Source of the DNA: an uncultured Bacteroidales bacterium
Lineage (GTDB): Bacteria > Bacteroidota > Bacteroidia > Bacteroidales > F082
Length of the DNA: 45,836 nt
Direction of reading: 5' to 3'
NCBI GenBank assembly: GCA_947307415.1
Contig: CAMZJA010000016.1
Span: 1-45,836, forward strand
The notes beneath the pieces were generated by a model that saw only the letters and a program-made list of their open reading frames with translations, ran no database searches and was not told the DNA's origin. Below are positions 18,594 to 26,897 of this stretch, in pieces. Numbering within the stretch: the first letter of the stretch is position 1; each line of letters begins with the position of its first letter. The translations under genes and the position numbers were made by a program.

Positions 18594-19402
18594 TGAACAA
18601 ACAACAAATAATAAACCAAATCAGAGCGAAAAAATCATTTCTTTGTGTCGGTCTCGACACTGATATCAAGAAGATTCCGCAGCATCTGATGAAGGAAGAC
18701 GACCCGGTTTTCGCGTTTAACAAAGCCATCATCGACGCTACGGCGAAATATGCTATTGCGTATAAGCCTAACACCGCCTTCTACGAGGTTTATGGTGCTA
18801 AAGGATGGCTAAGTCTCGAAAAGACAATCAATTACATCAAGGAGAACTATCCTGAGATGTTCGTCATCGCCGACGCAAAACGCGGCGACATCGGAAACAC
18901 TTCGGCAAACTACGCCCGCGCTTTCTTCGAGACGTTGAAGGCCGACGCCATCACCGTGGCACCTTACATGGGTGTCGACTCAGTGGAGCCGTTCCTCGGT
19001 TTCGATGGTAAATGGGTAATTCTGCTCGCCCTGACATCAAACAAAGGCTCGAAAGACTTCCAATATCTCAACGCCGACGGCAAGGAACTCTACAAAAACG
19101 TACTGATGAAGTCACAGGAATGGGCCGACAGCGAGAAAATGATGTACGTCGTTGGCGCAACACATCCTGAGGAGCTCGGCGAGATCCGTAAAATGATGCC
19201 GGAGAGCTTCCTGCTCGTGCCAGGTGTCGGAGCACAAGGCGGTGATTTGCAAGCAGTTGCAAAATTCGGATTGAATAAAGACTGTGGACTTATAGTGAAC
19301 TCGTCGAGAGGTATCATCTACGCTTCAAACGGCGAAGACTTCGCTGAGAGAGCCGCCGAAGAGGCCGAGAAGCTACAAAAACAAATGGCTGCGGTGCTTT
19401 AG
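18593..19402 (+). CDS. pyrF: orotidine 5'-phosphate decarboxylase (type 2)
   Basis: PyrF converts OMP to UMP, the last step of de novo UMP synthesis, in the cytosol. The 269-residue product is the longer type 2 enzyme; the N-terminal FLCVGLDTD and the catalytic [11 protein letters not shown] motif (Asp94, Lys96, Asp99) are intact, followed by [10 protein letters not shown] for phosphate binding. ATG 18593 overlaps the prfA stop by one base. The TAG stop (19400-19402) overlaps the end of the convergent thioesterase gene by 4 bases and no terminator is visible. pyrK-pyrD of the same pathway are at 31775-33447 on the other strand. Confidence 0.96.
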   Translation: MNKQQIINQIRAKKSFLCVGLDTDIKKIPQHLMKEDDPVFAFNKAIIDATAKYAIAYKPNTAFYEVYGAKGWLSLEKTINYIKENYPEMFVIADAKRGDIGNTSANYARAFFETLKADAITVAPYMGVDSVEPFLGFDGKWVILLALTSNKGSKDFQYLNADGKELYKNVLMKSQEWADSEKMMYVVGATHPEELGEIRKMMPESFLLVPGVGAQGGDLQAVAKFGLNKDCGLIVNSSRGIIYASNGEDFAERAAEEAEKLQKQMAAVL

Positions 19403-19794
19403 AAGCTGAAGCCGAGCATAAATTTATCCGTCTCAGGGATTTCCTTTGGGACGTTCTTCTGGCGGTCGATACAAACAATAACGCTGTGGCAAACGGTAAG
19501 GATATCGTTTGTCACAGCGCTTTTTAGATATTGTCTCATCTTGAAACTCGTGTGCCCAAGCTCGTAAGCCTCTGTCTCACAGACAATCTCATCGTGGATT
19601 TTCACAGGCTTCTTGAAGTCAAGCTCCACGTGAACGAGCACGTAATCGAATGATAACCAATTGATCTCTCTATTGAAGAGATGTTCAAAATATTTGCTTC
19701 GACCGTAGTCGAAGAGGTTGCACTGCGCCCCGTTGTTGACATGGTCAAACGGGTCGAGGTCGCTCATTCTTATTTGTATAGGACACGAGAACAT
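19399..19794 (-). CDS. acyl-CoA thioesterase, 4HBT/YbgC-like hotdog protein
   Basis: The 131-residue product is a single hotdog domain. Near the N-terminus, [11 protein letters not shown] (11-21) followed by [10 protein letters not shown] matches the 4HBT/YbgC active-site region, where the Asp acts on the thioester. Such enzymes hydrolyse acyl-CoA or hydroxybenzoyl-CoA thioesters in the cytosol; the acyl group cannot be told from sequence. It starts 8 bases after the stop of the Omp28-like gene on the same strand and is probably co-transcribed with it. Its TAA stop overlaps the pyrF stop on the other strand by 4 bases. Confidence 0.82.
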   Translation of the reverse strand: MFSCPIQIRMSDLDPFDHVNNGAQCNLFDYGRSKYFEHLFNREINWLSFDYVLVHVELDFKKPVKIHDEIVCETEAYELGHTSFKMRQYLKSAVTNDILTVCHSVIVCIDRQKNVPKEIPETDKFMLGFSF

Positions 19795-19802
19795 AATGCT
19801 TC

Positions 19803-21560
19803 TTAACGTGCTATCGTAACCTTCTTCGTTACAACATTACCGTCGTTGGCGATGACTCTCACAACGTAAACGCCGTTTTCGAATGACGCGACATTCACTG
19901 CTGTGTTTTCGGTGCCTTCAACTGAGGCCACCTTCTGTCCCAACGAGTTGTAAACCTCGACAACGCTAACGTTTTCACCATCGACGAAGATCTTGCTATT
20001 AGCCGGGTTAGGATAGATATTCAGATTGTTGACAGCGACATTTTCGTCAATATTGGTATGGTCTCTCTTCAAAGAGAAGAGGTGCGAAGCCATAGCGCCG
20101 AAGTTGCCGTCACCGTCGATGATATGGTTTCCGTTAGCATCTTTGATGTAATAATAGCCATTGCCATAGTTGCAGCAGATGCCGTTATTTCCACTGTCAT
20201 AGATTCTGAACAGATAACATTCGTCGGTCGGAATATTTTCAATATTTTCAATATTGGCTTGAGTTGATCCTGAACCGAGAAGATGTTGATATTCACCACC
20301 TTGAGCCACTGTCTCGCCTGCTGAGTTGATGATGTCCCAAGTGATCTGCTCACCCCATTGATCTTGGATGATATATAATTTAATATTTGTCGTCTCCCCT
20401 AGGAATTCAGCCTCTGCCCATTCCTGAGATTCTGCTGTAAAGCTCATCGATGCTTCAAAAGGCTGACCGTTGGCTTCGGTGATATTCAGTGTTCCTGTAT
20501 GTGTTCCGAAAGGAATCTCCATTCCGAAATCCACCTTGGTGTTATCGCCCGACTGAAGATTACCTGTCCACTCAAACTCACTTGTATTGCCTGCGACCTG
20601 AGCGTTATACTTCACTGATGTCAATGCTTCAGTGCCAATGTTGGTGAGCACAAACTTGAAATCTTTGTCCATGCTGCATGATGCTGCGATGGCCTGTGAC
20701 AAATCGCCCATTGAAGGATAAATAGGCTCATCGGTCATGAATGTCTTGGTAAGCTCGCAAGCGTTCAGGATCGGACGTGCAGGAGTACCTTGGAAGCGTT
20801 CTGAAACCCATGCGAGGAAGAAGACATGATCGAGAATGACTTCCACTCCGTTAGGACTGCCGATGCTTTCCGGAATTGTATATTCGTAAGTCTTGGTAAT
20901 CAAAGTGCCTTGTGTTGTTGGAGCAATGGCATCGCCCCATGCGCTCTCGGTAATGACATCGCGAAGGATGTGCATGTGGCAATACTGATTACCGACCACC
21001 TGTGCAGGATTGCCGGTCATACCCGACTGTGAGCCCATGATACTGTCCTGAAGCATTGCAACAGTAAGATAATTCTGGTCATAACCGCTGTTGCCTGTGT
21101 AATAAACTTCAACGGTAATGGTAGCCACACGAGTGCCTGGATTGATTCTCACCACACCAGCCACATTGCATTCCGCGGCCTGACCTAACTGCTGAACAGA
21201 AAGATTGTTCCATGCGCTACGGCTCTGTCCTGCCGATGTAGAACGGTTCACAACACCTGTAGGATATCCTGAGATGCTGAATCCACCGTGAATTGTGTTG
21301 CCGTCGTTTGTAATAAAATTAGGATAAGAGGTCGGAGCGTAACCGCCTGCATGCACGTTGATAGCCCAAACACGGCCAGGGTTGTTAGCCATGATATTGT
21401 TTGCAATCAAATGTCCGTCAGGACAATAACCGCAGTTACGGCCTGTGAATTCCTCAAGGATGACGTTCCTGTTGGCAGGCTCTGTCGATACATATTGCTG
21501 AGCATTCATTGTGAAAGTAGCAGCCAGCAATGCCATTAAAGCAAAAGTAAATTTCTTCAT
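19803..21560 (-). CDS. Omp28-related thioredoxin-like protein with T9SS sorting domain
   Basis: A 585-residue secreted protein. The start at 21560 gives a clean signal peptide (MKKFTFALMALL, cleavage after NA-QQ); longer frames read back only through the promoter region. Residues about 25-290 are an Omp28-type thioredoxin-like domain: VILEEFTGRNCGYCPDGH carries a CxxC pair at Cys43 and Cys46. A middle beta-rich region (about 300-500) follows. The last 75 residues (NLNIYPNPANSKIFVDG ... ENGVYVVRV ... TKKVTIA) are a type A T9SS sorting domain. It is therefore expected on the cell surface or released. A redox role is suggested by CxxC but not shown. It is followed by the thioesterase gene after 8 bases. 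Confidence 0.88.
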   Translation of the reverse strand: MKKFTFALMALLAATFTMNAQQYVSTEPANRNVILEEFTGRNCGYCPDGHLIANNIMANNPGRVWAINVHAGGYAPTSYPNFITNDGNTIHGGFSISGYPTGVVNRSTSAGQSRSAWNNLSVQQLGQAAECNVAGVVRINPGTRVATITVEVYYTGNSGYDQNYLTVAMLQDSIMGSQSGMTGNPAQVVGNQYCHMHILRDVITESAWGDAIAPTTQGTLITKTYEYTIPESIGSPNGVEVILDHVFFLAWVSERFQGTPARPILNACELTKTFMTDEPIYPSMGDLSQAIAASCSMDKDFKFVLTNIGTEALTSVKYNAQVAGNTSEFEWTGNLQSGDNTKVDFGMEIPFGTHTGTLNITEANGQPFEASMSFTAESQEWAEAEFLGETTNIKLYIIQDQWGEQITWDIINSAGETVAQGGEYQHLLGSGSTQANIENIENIPTDECYLFRIYDSGNNGICCNYGNGYYYIKDANGNHIIDGDGNFGAMASHLFSLKRDHTNIDENVAVNNLNIYPNPANSKIFVDGENVSVVEVYNSLGQKVASVEGTENTAVNVASFENGVYVVRVIANDGNVVTKKVTIAR

Positions 21561-21596
21561 AGTTCTTATTTTTAAACAATTATTCATTTTAAAATT

Positions 21597-21605
21597 ACAA
21601 AAATA
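21597..21605 (-). promoter_or_regulatory. -7 box of the Omp28-like gene
   Basis: On the minus strand TATTTTTGT (21605 to 21597) matches TAnnTTTGY, 37 bases before the ATG at 21560. No good -33 TTTG is seen because the ilvE terminator occupies that position. Confidence 0.5.
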
Positions 21606-21647
21606 CAAAAAATAAAAAACACGCCACTAAAAAATGACGTGTTTTTT
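21606..21647 (-). terminator. intrinsic terminator of ilvE
   Basis: Arms 21614-21623 and 21638-21647 are exact reverse complements (AAAAAACACG and its partner) with a 14-base loop. On the minus strand the stem ends in a T-run that continues as ATTTTTTG. It lies 20 bases after the ilvE stop. Confidence 0.75.
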
Positions 21648-21666
21648 TAAATAATTTTTAAGATTA

Positions 21667-22689
21667 TTAAATCTCAACGATGGTGTTCCAGCCGAACTCG
21701 TCTTTTTCAAGACCTGTCTGGATGCCACGGAGCTTGTTGTAAAGCTTCTGGCTCCATGGACCTGGTTTGCCGTCACCGAAGGTGTAGCTCTTGCCAGTCT
21801 CAGGATCGTCGATACGTGAGATAGGGCTGATAACAGCTGCTGTACCGCATGCGCCTGCCTCTTCGAATGTAGCGAGTTCTTCTTCAGCCACTGGGCGACG
21901 TTCAACCTTCATGCCGAGAGTCTCAGCGATCTGCATCAAGCTCTTGTTAGTGATTGAAGGAAGAATTGATGTCGACTGTGGAGTGATGTAAGTGTTGTCT
22001 TTGATTGCGAAGAAGTTAGCTGCGCCAGCCTCGTCGATATATTTCTTTTCTTTTGCGTCGAGATAGAATTCGCAAGCATACTGACCGCCGTGGCATGCCT
22101 CGGTGTGAGCGCGCAATGATGCTGCGTAGTTGCCACCGACTTTATAAACGCCTGTTCCGAGAGGAGCTGAACGGTCGTATTTACGTGTGATGACGTATGG
22201 GTTAGCCATGAAACCGCCTTTGAAGTATGGTCCGACAGGTGTTGCGAACACGATGAACAGATATTCGTCAGCTGGCTTCACACCAACGCGGGCGCCAGTA
22301 CCTATAATTAATGGACGGAGGTACAATGAAGCGCCGCTTTCGTATGTAGGGATGAATTCTTTGTTGAGCTGCACGCATTTGATCATGGCTTCCTCAAATT
22401 TCTCCATTGGGAAACGAGGCATGCAGATACCGTCGCATGATGACTGCAAACGTTTTGCGTTCTCGTCGAGACGGAAGATACGCACTTTGCCGTCAGCGCC
22501 GCGGTGAGCCTTCAAGCCTTCGAAAGCTTCCTGACCGTAGTGCAAGCATGTAGCTGCCATGTGAATGTTAATAGTTGTCTCTGAGCAGTACTCTAACTCG
22601 CCCCATTCGCCATTCTTATAGTGGCAACGGACGTTGTAATTTGTTGGATAGTAACCAAATGGGAGTGATCCCCAATCGATGTTTTGCAT
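21667..22689 (-). CDS. ilvE: branched-chain amino acid aminotransferase
   Basis: IlvE is a PLP enzyme that exchanges amino groups between glutamate and the 2-oxo acids of Leu, Ile and Val. The 340-residue product belongs to the class IV (fold IV) transaminases, of the longer type with QEAFEGLKAHR near 53-63. Lys183 in GTGVYKVGGNYAAS is the PLP-binding lysine, and DEAGAANFF and the Thr/Ser-rich phosphate-binding segment follow. ATG 22689 fits the family N-terminus (IDWGSLPFGY). It has its own promoter and terminator, so it is a single-gene unit. Confidence 0.95.
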   Translation of the reverse strand: MQNIDWGSLPFGYYPTNYNVRCHYKNGEWGELEYCSETTINIHMAATCLHYGQEAFEGLKAHRGADGKVRIFRLDENAKRLQSSCDGICMPRFPMEKFEEAMIKCVQLNKEFIPTYESGASLYLRPLIIGTGARVGVKPADEYLFIVFATPVGPYFKGGFMANPYVITRKYDRSAPLGTGVYKVGGNYAASLRAHTEACHGGQYACEFYLDAKEKKYIDEAGAANFFAIKDNTYITPQSTSILPSITNKSLMQIAETLGMKVERRPVAEEELATFEEAGACGTAAVISPISRIDDPETGKSYTFGDGKPGPWSQKLYNKLRGIQTGLEKDEFGWNTIVEI

Positions 22690-22734
22690 GATATTTTTTA
22701 TTTAATGTTAATATTTTCGTCGTTTTCCTGGATT

Positions 22735-22769
22735 GCAAAGTTACGCTTTATTTTAATACGTACGACAAT
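22735..22769 (-). promoter_or_regulatory. promoter of ilvE
   Basis: On the minus strand TAACTTTGC (22743 to 22735) matches the -7 consensus exactly. A TTG at 22768-22766 lies 22 bases upstream as a partial -33. The -35 side overlaps the end of the upstream methyltransferase frame (stop at 22753). The leader is about 40 bases. Confidence 0.65.
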
Positions 22770-23919
22770 TTTTCCATAAATTCTTCCACAAATAATGCTC
22801 CTCTATGCCATATTGCTCTAGCAATTCCTTGATTTGCTTTGCAATCGCTTCTTTATCAACAGGTTTGTCGCTCTTTCTTCCAACAAGAAGCACGTTTTTA
22901 GGGGTGTTGTCTATTTCGATGAACTCCATCACCTGGGTTTTGTAGCCGCAATATTCAAGAACTAGAGCACGAACCGCATCGGTAATCATAACCGCCTGAC
23001 GCTCAAGGAAAATACCGAATCGCGTCATCGCGTCAGTCTTGCCTGATTTCTCCATCTCGCGACGAATCTGCTTGTGGCAGCATGGCGCACAGATAATCAA
23101 TTTGGCGCTGTTACGAATACCTTTTAATATAGCGTCGTCGGTAGCTGTATCGCAGGCATGGAGGGCGATTAACACGTCTAGTTTTGATGGTTTGTAATCT
23201 TCAATGGAATTTTCAATGAATTTGAAATTCTGTAATTTACATTTTTCAATTATATCATTGATTCTCAAGACCAAATCCTTACGAATCTCCACTCATTCCA
23301 TCACGATTTTCTTGTCATAATGCGTGGTCAGATATTCATAAAGCGCAAACGTCAGATAGCCTTTCCCTGCCCCCATATCGGCAATATGGATTTCGTCATC
23401 AAATTTTGTCTGACGCATAACGCCGTCAACGATTTCAACGTATTTGCAGATCTGCTTGAACTTATGCTGCATGTCGGCGAGAACCTTGCCGTCACGCGAT
23501 GTCAGGCCAAGCAAAAACCACCAAGGATTCGTTGGATCAATCAAACGCTGTTTTTCATGATCGTGACTAAGGTCAACATCACGGTTTTCGTTGATTTTCT
23601 TGCACATCAGCGTGGGCTTGCCTTTCTTGCTGACAAGCAGCGTCACGTCTTCCGTCAAGGTGAAAAGCGATACATTTTGAAAAACTTCAGGGACAAGATT
23701 TTTTACCTGTTGCAAAGTTTGTCGGGCGTCAAAATTCTTCGTCTCGTCGCGACGCTCATAACGATAGGTAAACTGATACATCTTATTGTCTTTCAATAGA
23801 ATAGGCTTGATGTAGATATTTTTCAACTCATTATTTTTTGACACTGGTTTTGACAACGTCATCTTTACAATCGCATTGTTTTTGAGTGCCGAATCGAGTT
23901 TTTCGAAGAATTGTTCCAT
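22753..23919 (-). pseudogene. SAM-dependent methyltransferase (Methyltransf_32-like) interrupted by in-frame TGA
   Basis: Two pieces lie in the same frame and are separated only by a TGA (23293-23295). The first (23919 to 23296) has an N-terminal domain and the SAM-binding motif I, IADMGAGKGYLTFALYEYL. The second (23292 to 22753) continues with VEIRKDLV, LIALHACDTATDDAI and APCCHKQIR, the later motifs of this methyltransferase type (resembling PF13679, shared with eukaryotic GSTCD and METTL25). Relatives have Gly before VE at the end of strand 2, so GGA to TGA by one base change explains the break. TGA is an ordinary stop elsewhere here (for example htpG). Either a recent nonsense mutation or a sequence error. 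The start at 23919 is chosen because upstream codons read through the promoter. The target is unknown. Confidence 0.82.
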
Positions 23920-23934
23920 TAGAATTTCTTTTTT

Positions 23935-23967
23935 GCAAAAGTACAAAAAATATACACAAGTGACAAT
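23935..23967 (-). promoter_or_regulatory. promoter of the interrupted methyltransferase gene
   Basis: On the minus strand TACTTTTGC (23943 to 23935) matches the -7 consensus, with TTG at 23966-23964, 20 bases upstream, as -33. The predicted transcript would start about 10 bases before the ATG at 23919. An intact promoter suggests recent loss or a sequence error. Confidence 0.65.
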
Positions 23968-24002
23968 TTGGCAGAAATAAATATATGGCATAATATTTGA
24001 TA

Positions 24003-24304
24003 GAATCGTCCTGCTGACGGAGGTTTCTTGTTACTTTTTTCTTGACAAAAAAGTAACCAAAAAGTCAAGCGCCAGCCGATGCTCGGACCGCCGTCTGGCG
24101 CAGGCCACCGCACCGCGAAGCGATTAAAAAATGAAGCCTACGGCTTCTCATTATCACGGCTTTGCCCCAGATGGCTTTGCCCCACAGGGTTTACAGCACG
24201 GGCCCGCGAAAAAATGCGGTTAGAGTTTATTTTTTCGCTTGATCTTTTCGGTTCCTTTTCCATCAAGGGAAAAGGAACAAAAAAAACCGCCCGTTAGGGC
24301 AAAC
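24003..24304. repeat. structured non-coding repeat element rich in hairpins
   Basis: About 300 bases between two divergent genes with no credible gene. It is a chain of inverted repeats: 24007-24010/24016-24019; 24030-24040/24047-24057 (perfect 11 bp, 6-base loop); 24069-24075/24095-24101; 24133-24138/24142-24147; 24204-24207/24216-24219; 24251-24261/24268-24278 (perfect 11 bp, 6-base loop); 24289-24292/24297-24300. It also has a 12-base direct repeat GGCTTTGCCCCA at 24158 and 24173. The two 11-bp hairpins near the ends have related loops (CTTGAC and ATCAAG). The core is much richer in GC than other gaps here. I recall similar sequences scattered in intergenic spaces of Bacteroidota, so a REP- or MITE-like element is likely. 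No transposase is nearby. Confidence 0.7.
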
Positions 24305-24345
24305 GATAAAACAAAAAAGAAATAAGAAATTAAAAATATATAATT

Positions 24346-26247
24346 ATGGCAAACGGTTCTATTGGAGTAAAAACGGAAAACATTTTTCCTGTAATCAAAA
24401 AGTTTTTATACTCGGAAAACGAGATATTTTTACGTGAAATAATCAGTAACGCTGTCGATGCGACGCAAAAGCTGAAAACCCTTGCATCTGCAGGCGAATT
24501 CAACGGCGAGTTGGGCGATTTGACCATCAAAGTCGAAGTCGATAAGAAGAAAAAGACCATCACCGTGCGCGATAACGGCATCGGCATGACCGAGGAAGAG
24601 GTCGACAAATACATCAACCAGATCGCTTTCTCAGGCGCCACTGAGTTTGTCGAGAAATTCAAGACCAACAGCGAGGCAGAGGCTGCCAACATCATCGGAC
24701 ATTTTGGCTTGGGTTTCTACTCAGCCTTCATGGTGTCGTCGAAAGTGTCGCTGATCACTAAGTCTTACACTCAGAAAGCCGACGAAAAAGGCGTCATCTG
24801 GGAGTGTGACGGCTCACCAGAGTACACTATGAATCCTATCGCGAAAGGCGGTCGTGGTACAGACGTAATCCTTTATATATCAGACGATTGTGTCGATTTC
24901 CTCGAAGAAGGCAAGATTCGTGAATTATTGAATAAATACTGCAAATTCATGTCGGTGCCAATCCAATTCGGCACGAAAAAAGTGCAGGAACCTATCGAAG
25001 GTGAGACTGACAAAGACGGCAAGCAGAAGACCAAAGAGGTTGAAAAACCTTGGATTATCAACGACGTCGCGCCTTTGTGGAAAAAGGCTCCATCGACAAT
25101 CGAGGATGAGGAATACAACAAGTTCTATCACACCCTCTACCCGATGAACTTCACCGAGCCGATGTTCCACATCCATCTGAATGTAGATTATCCTTTCAAC
25201 CTCACGGGAATCCTTTATTTCCCTAAGATTTCGAACCGTTACGAGTTCCAGCGCAACAAGATTCAGCTCTATTGCAACGAGGTGTTCGTGACCGATTCCG
25301 TCGAGGGAATTTTGCCAGATTTCTTAAGCCTCTTGCATGGCGTCATCGACTCACCCGACATCCCGTTGAACGTGAGCCGTTCGTTCCTGCAAAACGACCA
25401 GAATGTGAAGAAGATTTCGTCTTATATCACTAAGAAAGTCGCAGAGAAACTTGAGGAACTCTTCAAGAAAGACCGCGAGGATTATGAAAAGAAATGGGAC
25501 GACATCAAGATTTTCATCGTTTATGGCATGATCGCCGACCCGAAATTCTTCGAAAGAGCTGAAAAATTTATGCTTTTCAAAGATACCGACGGCAAATATT
25601 ACACCATCGAGGAATACAAAAAATTAATTGAGGAAAATCAGAAAAACAAAGACGGAAATGTCGTATATTTGTACGCGACAAATCAGGACGAACAATATAC
25701 AAACATTGAAAAGGCGAAAGAACGCGGCTACAATGTCTTGATGCTCGACGGCATGCTCGACTCGCACTTCATCAGCACGTTTGAGCAAAAGTTTGAGCAC
25801 ACCTCATTTGCAAGAGTCGACTCGAACACCATCGACAAACTCATTGAGAAAGAGGATGTTAAGAAAGAATCGAAGCTCGACGACAAGCAGAAAGAAGAGG
25901 TAAAGAAGGCGTTCGAAGACATCATCGACAAGACGCATTTCAACGTGGAGTTCAGCACTTTGGACGAGAACGAGGCTCCTGTTGAGATCATCCAGAACGA
26001 GTGGATGCGCCGTTACAAGGAGATGAACCAGATGGGCGGAATGCCGATGTGGGGCGACATGCCTGACAGCTACACTCTGATGCTCAACACCAACAACGCT
26101 GCCATTGCAACGTTATTGGAGAAGCCGGAAGATGAACGCAAAGCCGTCATAAATCAGCTGTACGACCTCGCAAGATTGTCGAAGAACTTGTTGAAAGGAA
26201 AGGAATTAAGCGAGTTTATTTCGAGGAATTTTAATAAAATTGGATGA
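24346..26247 (+). CDS. htpG: molecular chaperone HtpG (Hsp90)
   Basis: HtpG is the bacterial Hsp90, an ATP-driven cytosolic chaperone dimer. The 633-residue product is full length. N-terminal GHKL ATPase motifs are present: FLREIISNAVDA (28-39, with Glu31 and Asn35), DNGIGMT (76-82) and GHFGLGFYSAF (118-128). The middle domain carries NVSRSFLQ, whose Arg contacts the ATP phosphate, and the C-terminal dimerisation domain ends at ELSEFISRNFNKIG. A charged linker (about 220-235) is short, as usual in bacteria. The upstream 300 bases are the structured repeat at 24003-24304; no consensus promoter is seen. The TGA stop is part of a dispersed repeat copy (26246-26274). Confidence 0.96.
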   Translation: MANGSIGVKTENIFPVIKKFLYSENEIFLREIISNAVDATQKLKTLASAGEFNGELGDLTIKVEVDKKKKTITVRDNGIGMTEEEVDKYINQIAFSGATEFVEKFKTNSEAEAANIIGHFGLGFYSAFMVSSKVSLITKSYTQKADEKGVIWECDGSPEYTMNPIAKGGRGTDVILYISDDCVDFLEEGKIRELLNKYCKFMSVPIQFGTKKVQEPIEGETDKDGKQKTKEVEKPWIINDVAPLWKKAPSTIEDEEYNKFYHTLYPMNFTEPMFHIHLNVDYPFNLTGILYFPKISNRYEFQRNKIQLYCNEVFVTDSVEGILPDFLSLLHGVIDSPDIPLNVSRSFLQNDQNVKKISSYITKKVAEKLEELFKKDREDYEKKWDDIKIFIVYGMIADPKFFERAEKFMLFKDTDGKYYTIEEYKKLIEENQKNKDGNVVYLYATNQDEQYTNIEKAKERGYNVLMLDGMLDSHFISTFEQKFEHTSFARVDSNTIDKLIEKEDVKKESKLDDKQKEEVKKAFEDIIDKTHFNVEFSTLDENEAPVEIIQNEWMRRYKEMNQMGGMPMWGDMPDSYTLMLNTNNAAIATLLEKPEDERKAVINQLYDLARLSKNLLKGKELSEFISRNFNKIG

Positions 26248-26274
26248 GATTCCTCGACAAGCTCGGAATGACAA
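26246..26274 (+). repeat. dispersed 29-bp repeat, copy 1 (htpG stop / lemA leader)
   Basis: The 29-base unit has the form GAGATTCCTCG-N5-CTCGGAATGACAA; here N5 is ACAAG. It begins inside the htpG stop codon and lies in the 56-base gap before lemA. Copy 2 is in murB (31525-31553) and copy 3, inverted, upstream of pyrK (33449-33476). The unit can fold as a short imperfect hairpin (TTC/GAA and CGA/TCG). Confidence 0.75.
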
Positions 26275-26303
26275 AATAGGTATTAATTTAAAATTATAAA
26301 AAA

Positions 26304-26897
26304 ATGAAAAAGAAAGGCATCATCACAATTATCATCATCATTGTAGTCGTTTTGGCTATCTACGCATGGATTAAAGGCGCATACAACGGCTGCGTGTCAC
26401 GTCAGGAAAGCGTTGAAGCTCAATGGGCTCAGGTTGAAAACGTGTATCAGCGTCGTGCCGACCTCATCCCTAACCTCGTGGCAACAGTGAAAGGCTATGC
26501 AGCACACGAAGAAGGCACTTTGACAGCAGTCATCGAGGCACGTGCAAAGGCAACAAGCATCACCGTCGATCCATCAGAACTTGACCCAGAGGATATCGCA
26601 AAATTCCAAGCCGCACAGGACGAACTTCACAGCGCATTGTCAAGACTCCTTGTCAGCGTTGAGCAATACCCTGACCTGAAGGCAAACGAGAACTTCCTCG
26701 CACTGCAGTCACAGCTTGAAGGCAGCGAGAACCGCATCACCGTGGAACGCCAGAAGTTCAACGAGGCAGCAAGAAATTACAACCAATACATCAGGATGTT
26801 CCCTCGTAACATCATCGCCAACATGTTCGATTTCGAAAAAGTCGGATATTTCAAGGCACAAGCTGGTGCTGAAACCGCTCCAAAAGTCGAATTCTAA
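26304..26897 (+). CDS. lemA: LemA family protein
   Basis: The 197-residue product has one N-terminal membrane helix (about 4-24) followed by the long alpha-helical bundle of the LemA family, including QWAQVENVYQRRADLIPNLV and VERQKFNEAARNYNQYI. These proteins sit in the membrane with the helical domain outside the cytosol; the molecular role is unsettled. The stop overlaps the next ATG as TAATG. The pairing with a TPM-domain protein is common in bacteria and suggests joint action at the envelope. The leader is occupied by a dispersed repeat copy (26246-26274). Confidence 0.93.
   Translation: MKKKGIITIIIIIVVVLAIYAWIKGAYNGCVSRQESVEAQWAQVENVYQRRADLIPNLVATVKGYAAHEEGTLTAVIEARAKATSITVDPSELDPEDIAKFQAAQDELHSALSRLLVSVEQYPDLKANENFLALQSQLEGSENRITVERQKFNEAARNYNQYIRMFPRNIIANMFDFEKVGYFKAQAGAETAPKVEF

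Noticed and set aside
21561..21608. Upstream start codons for the Omp28-like protein
   Set aside because: They would add residues before a perfect signal peptide and overlap the -7 box.
23293..23295. TGA read as Gly or selenocysteine in the methyltransferase gene
   Set aside because: TGA is a true stop for htpG and one of the glycosyltransferases; no SECIS-like hairpin stands out directly after the codon, and relatives have Gly, not Cys or Sec, here.
24079..24297. 72-residue open frame inside the structured repeat
   Set aside because: It spans several hairpins of the element, has no family resemblance, and such frames arise from this kind of repeat; not called as a gene.
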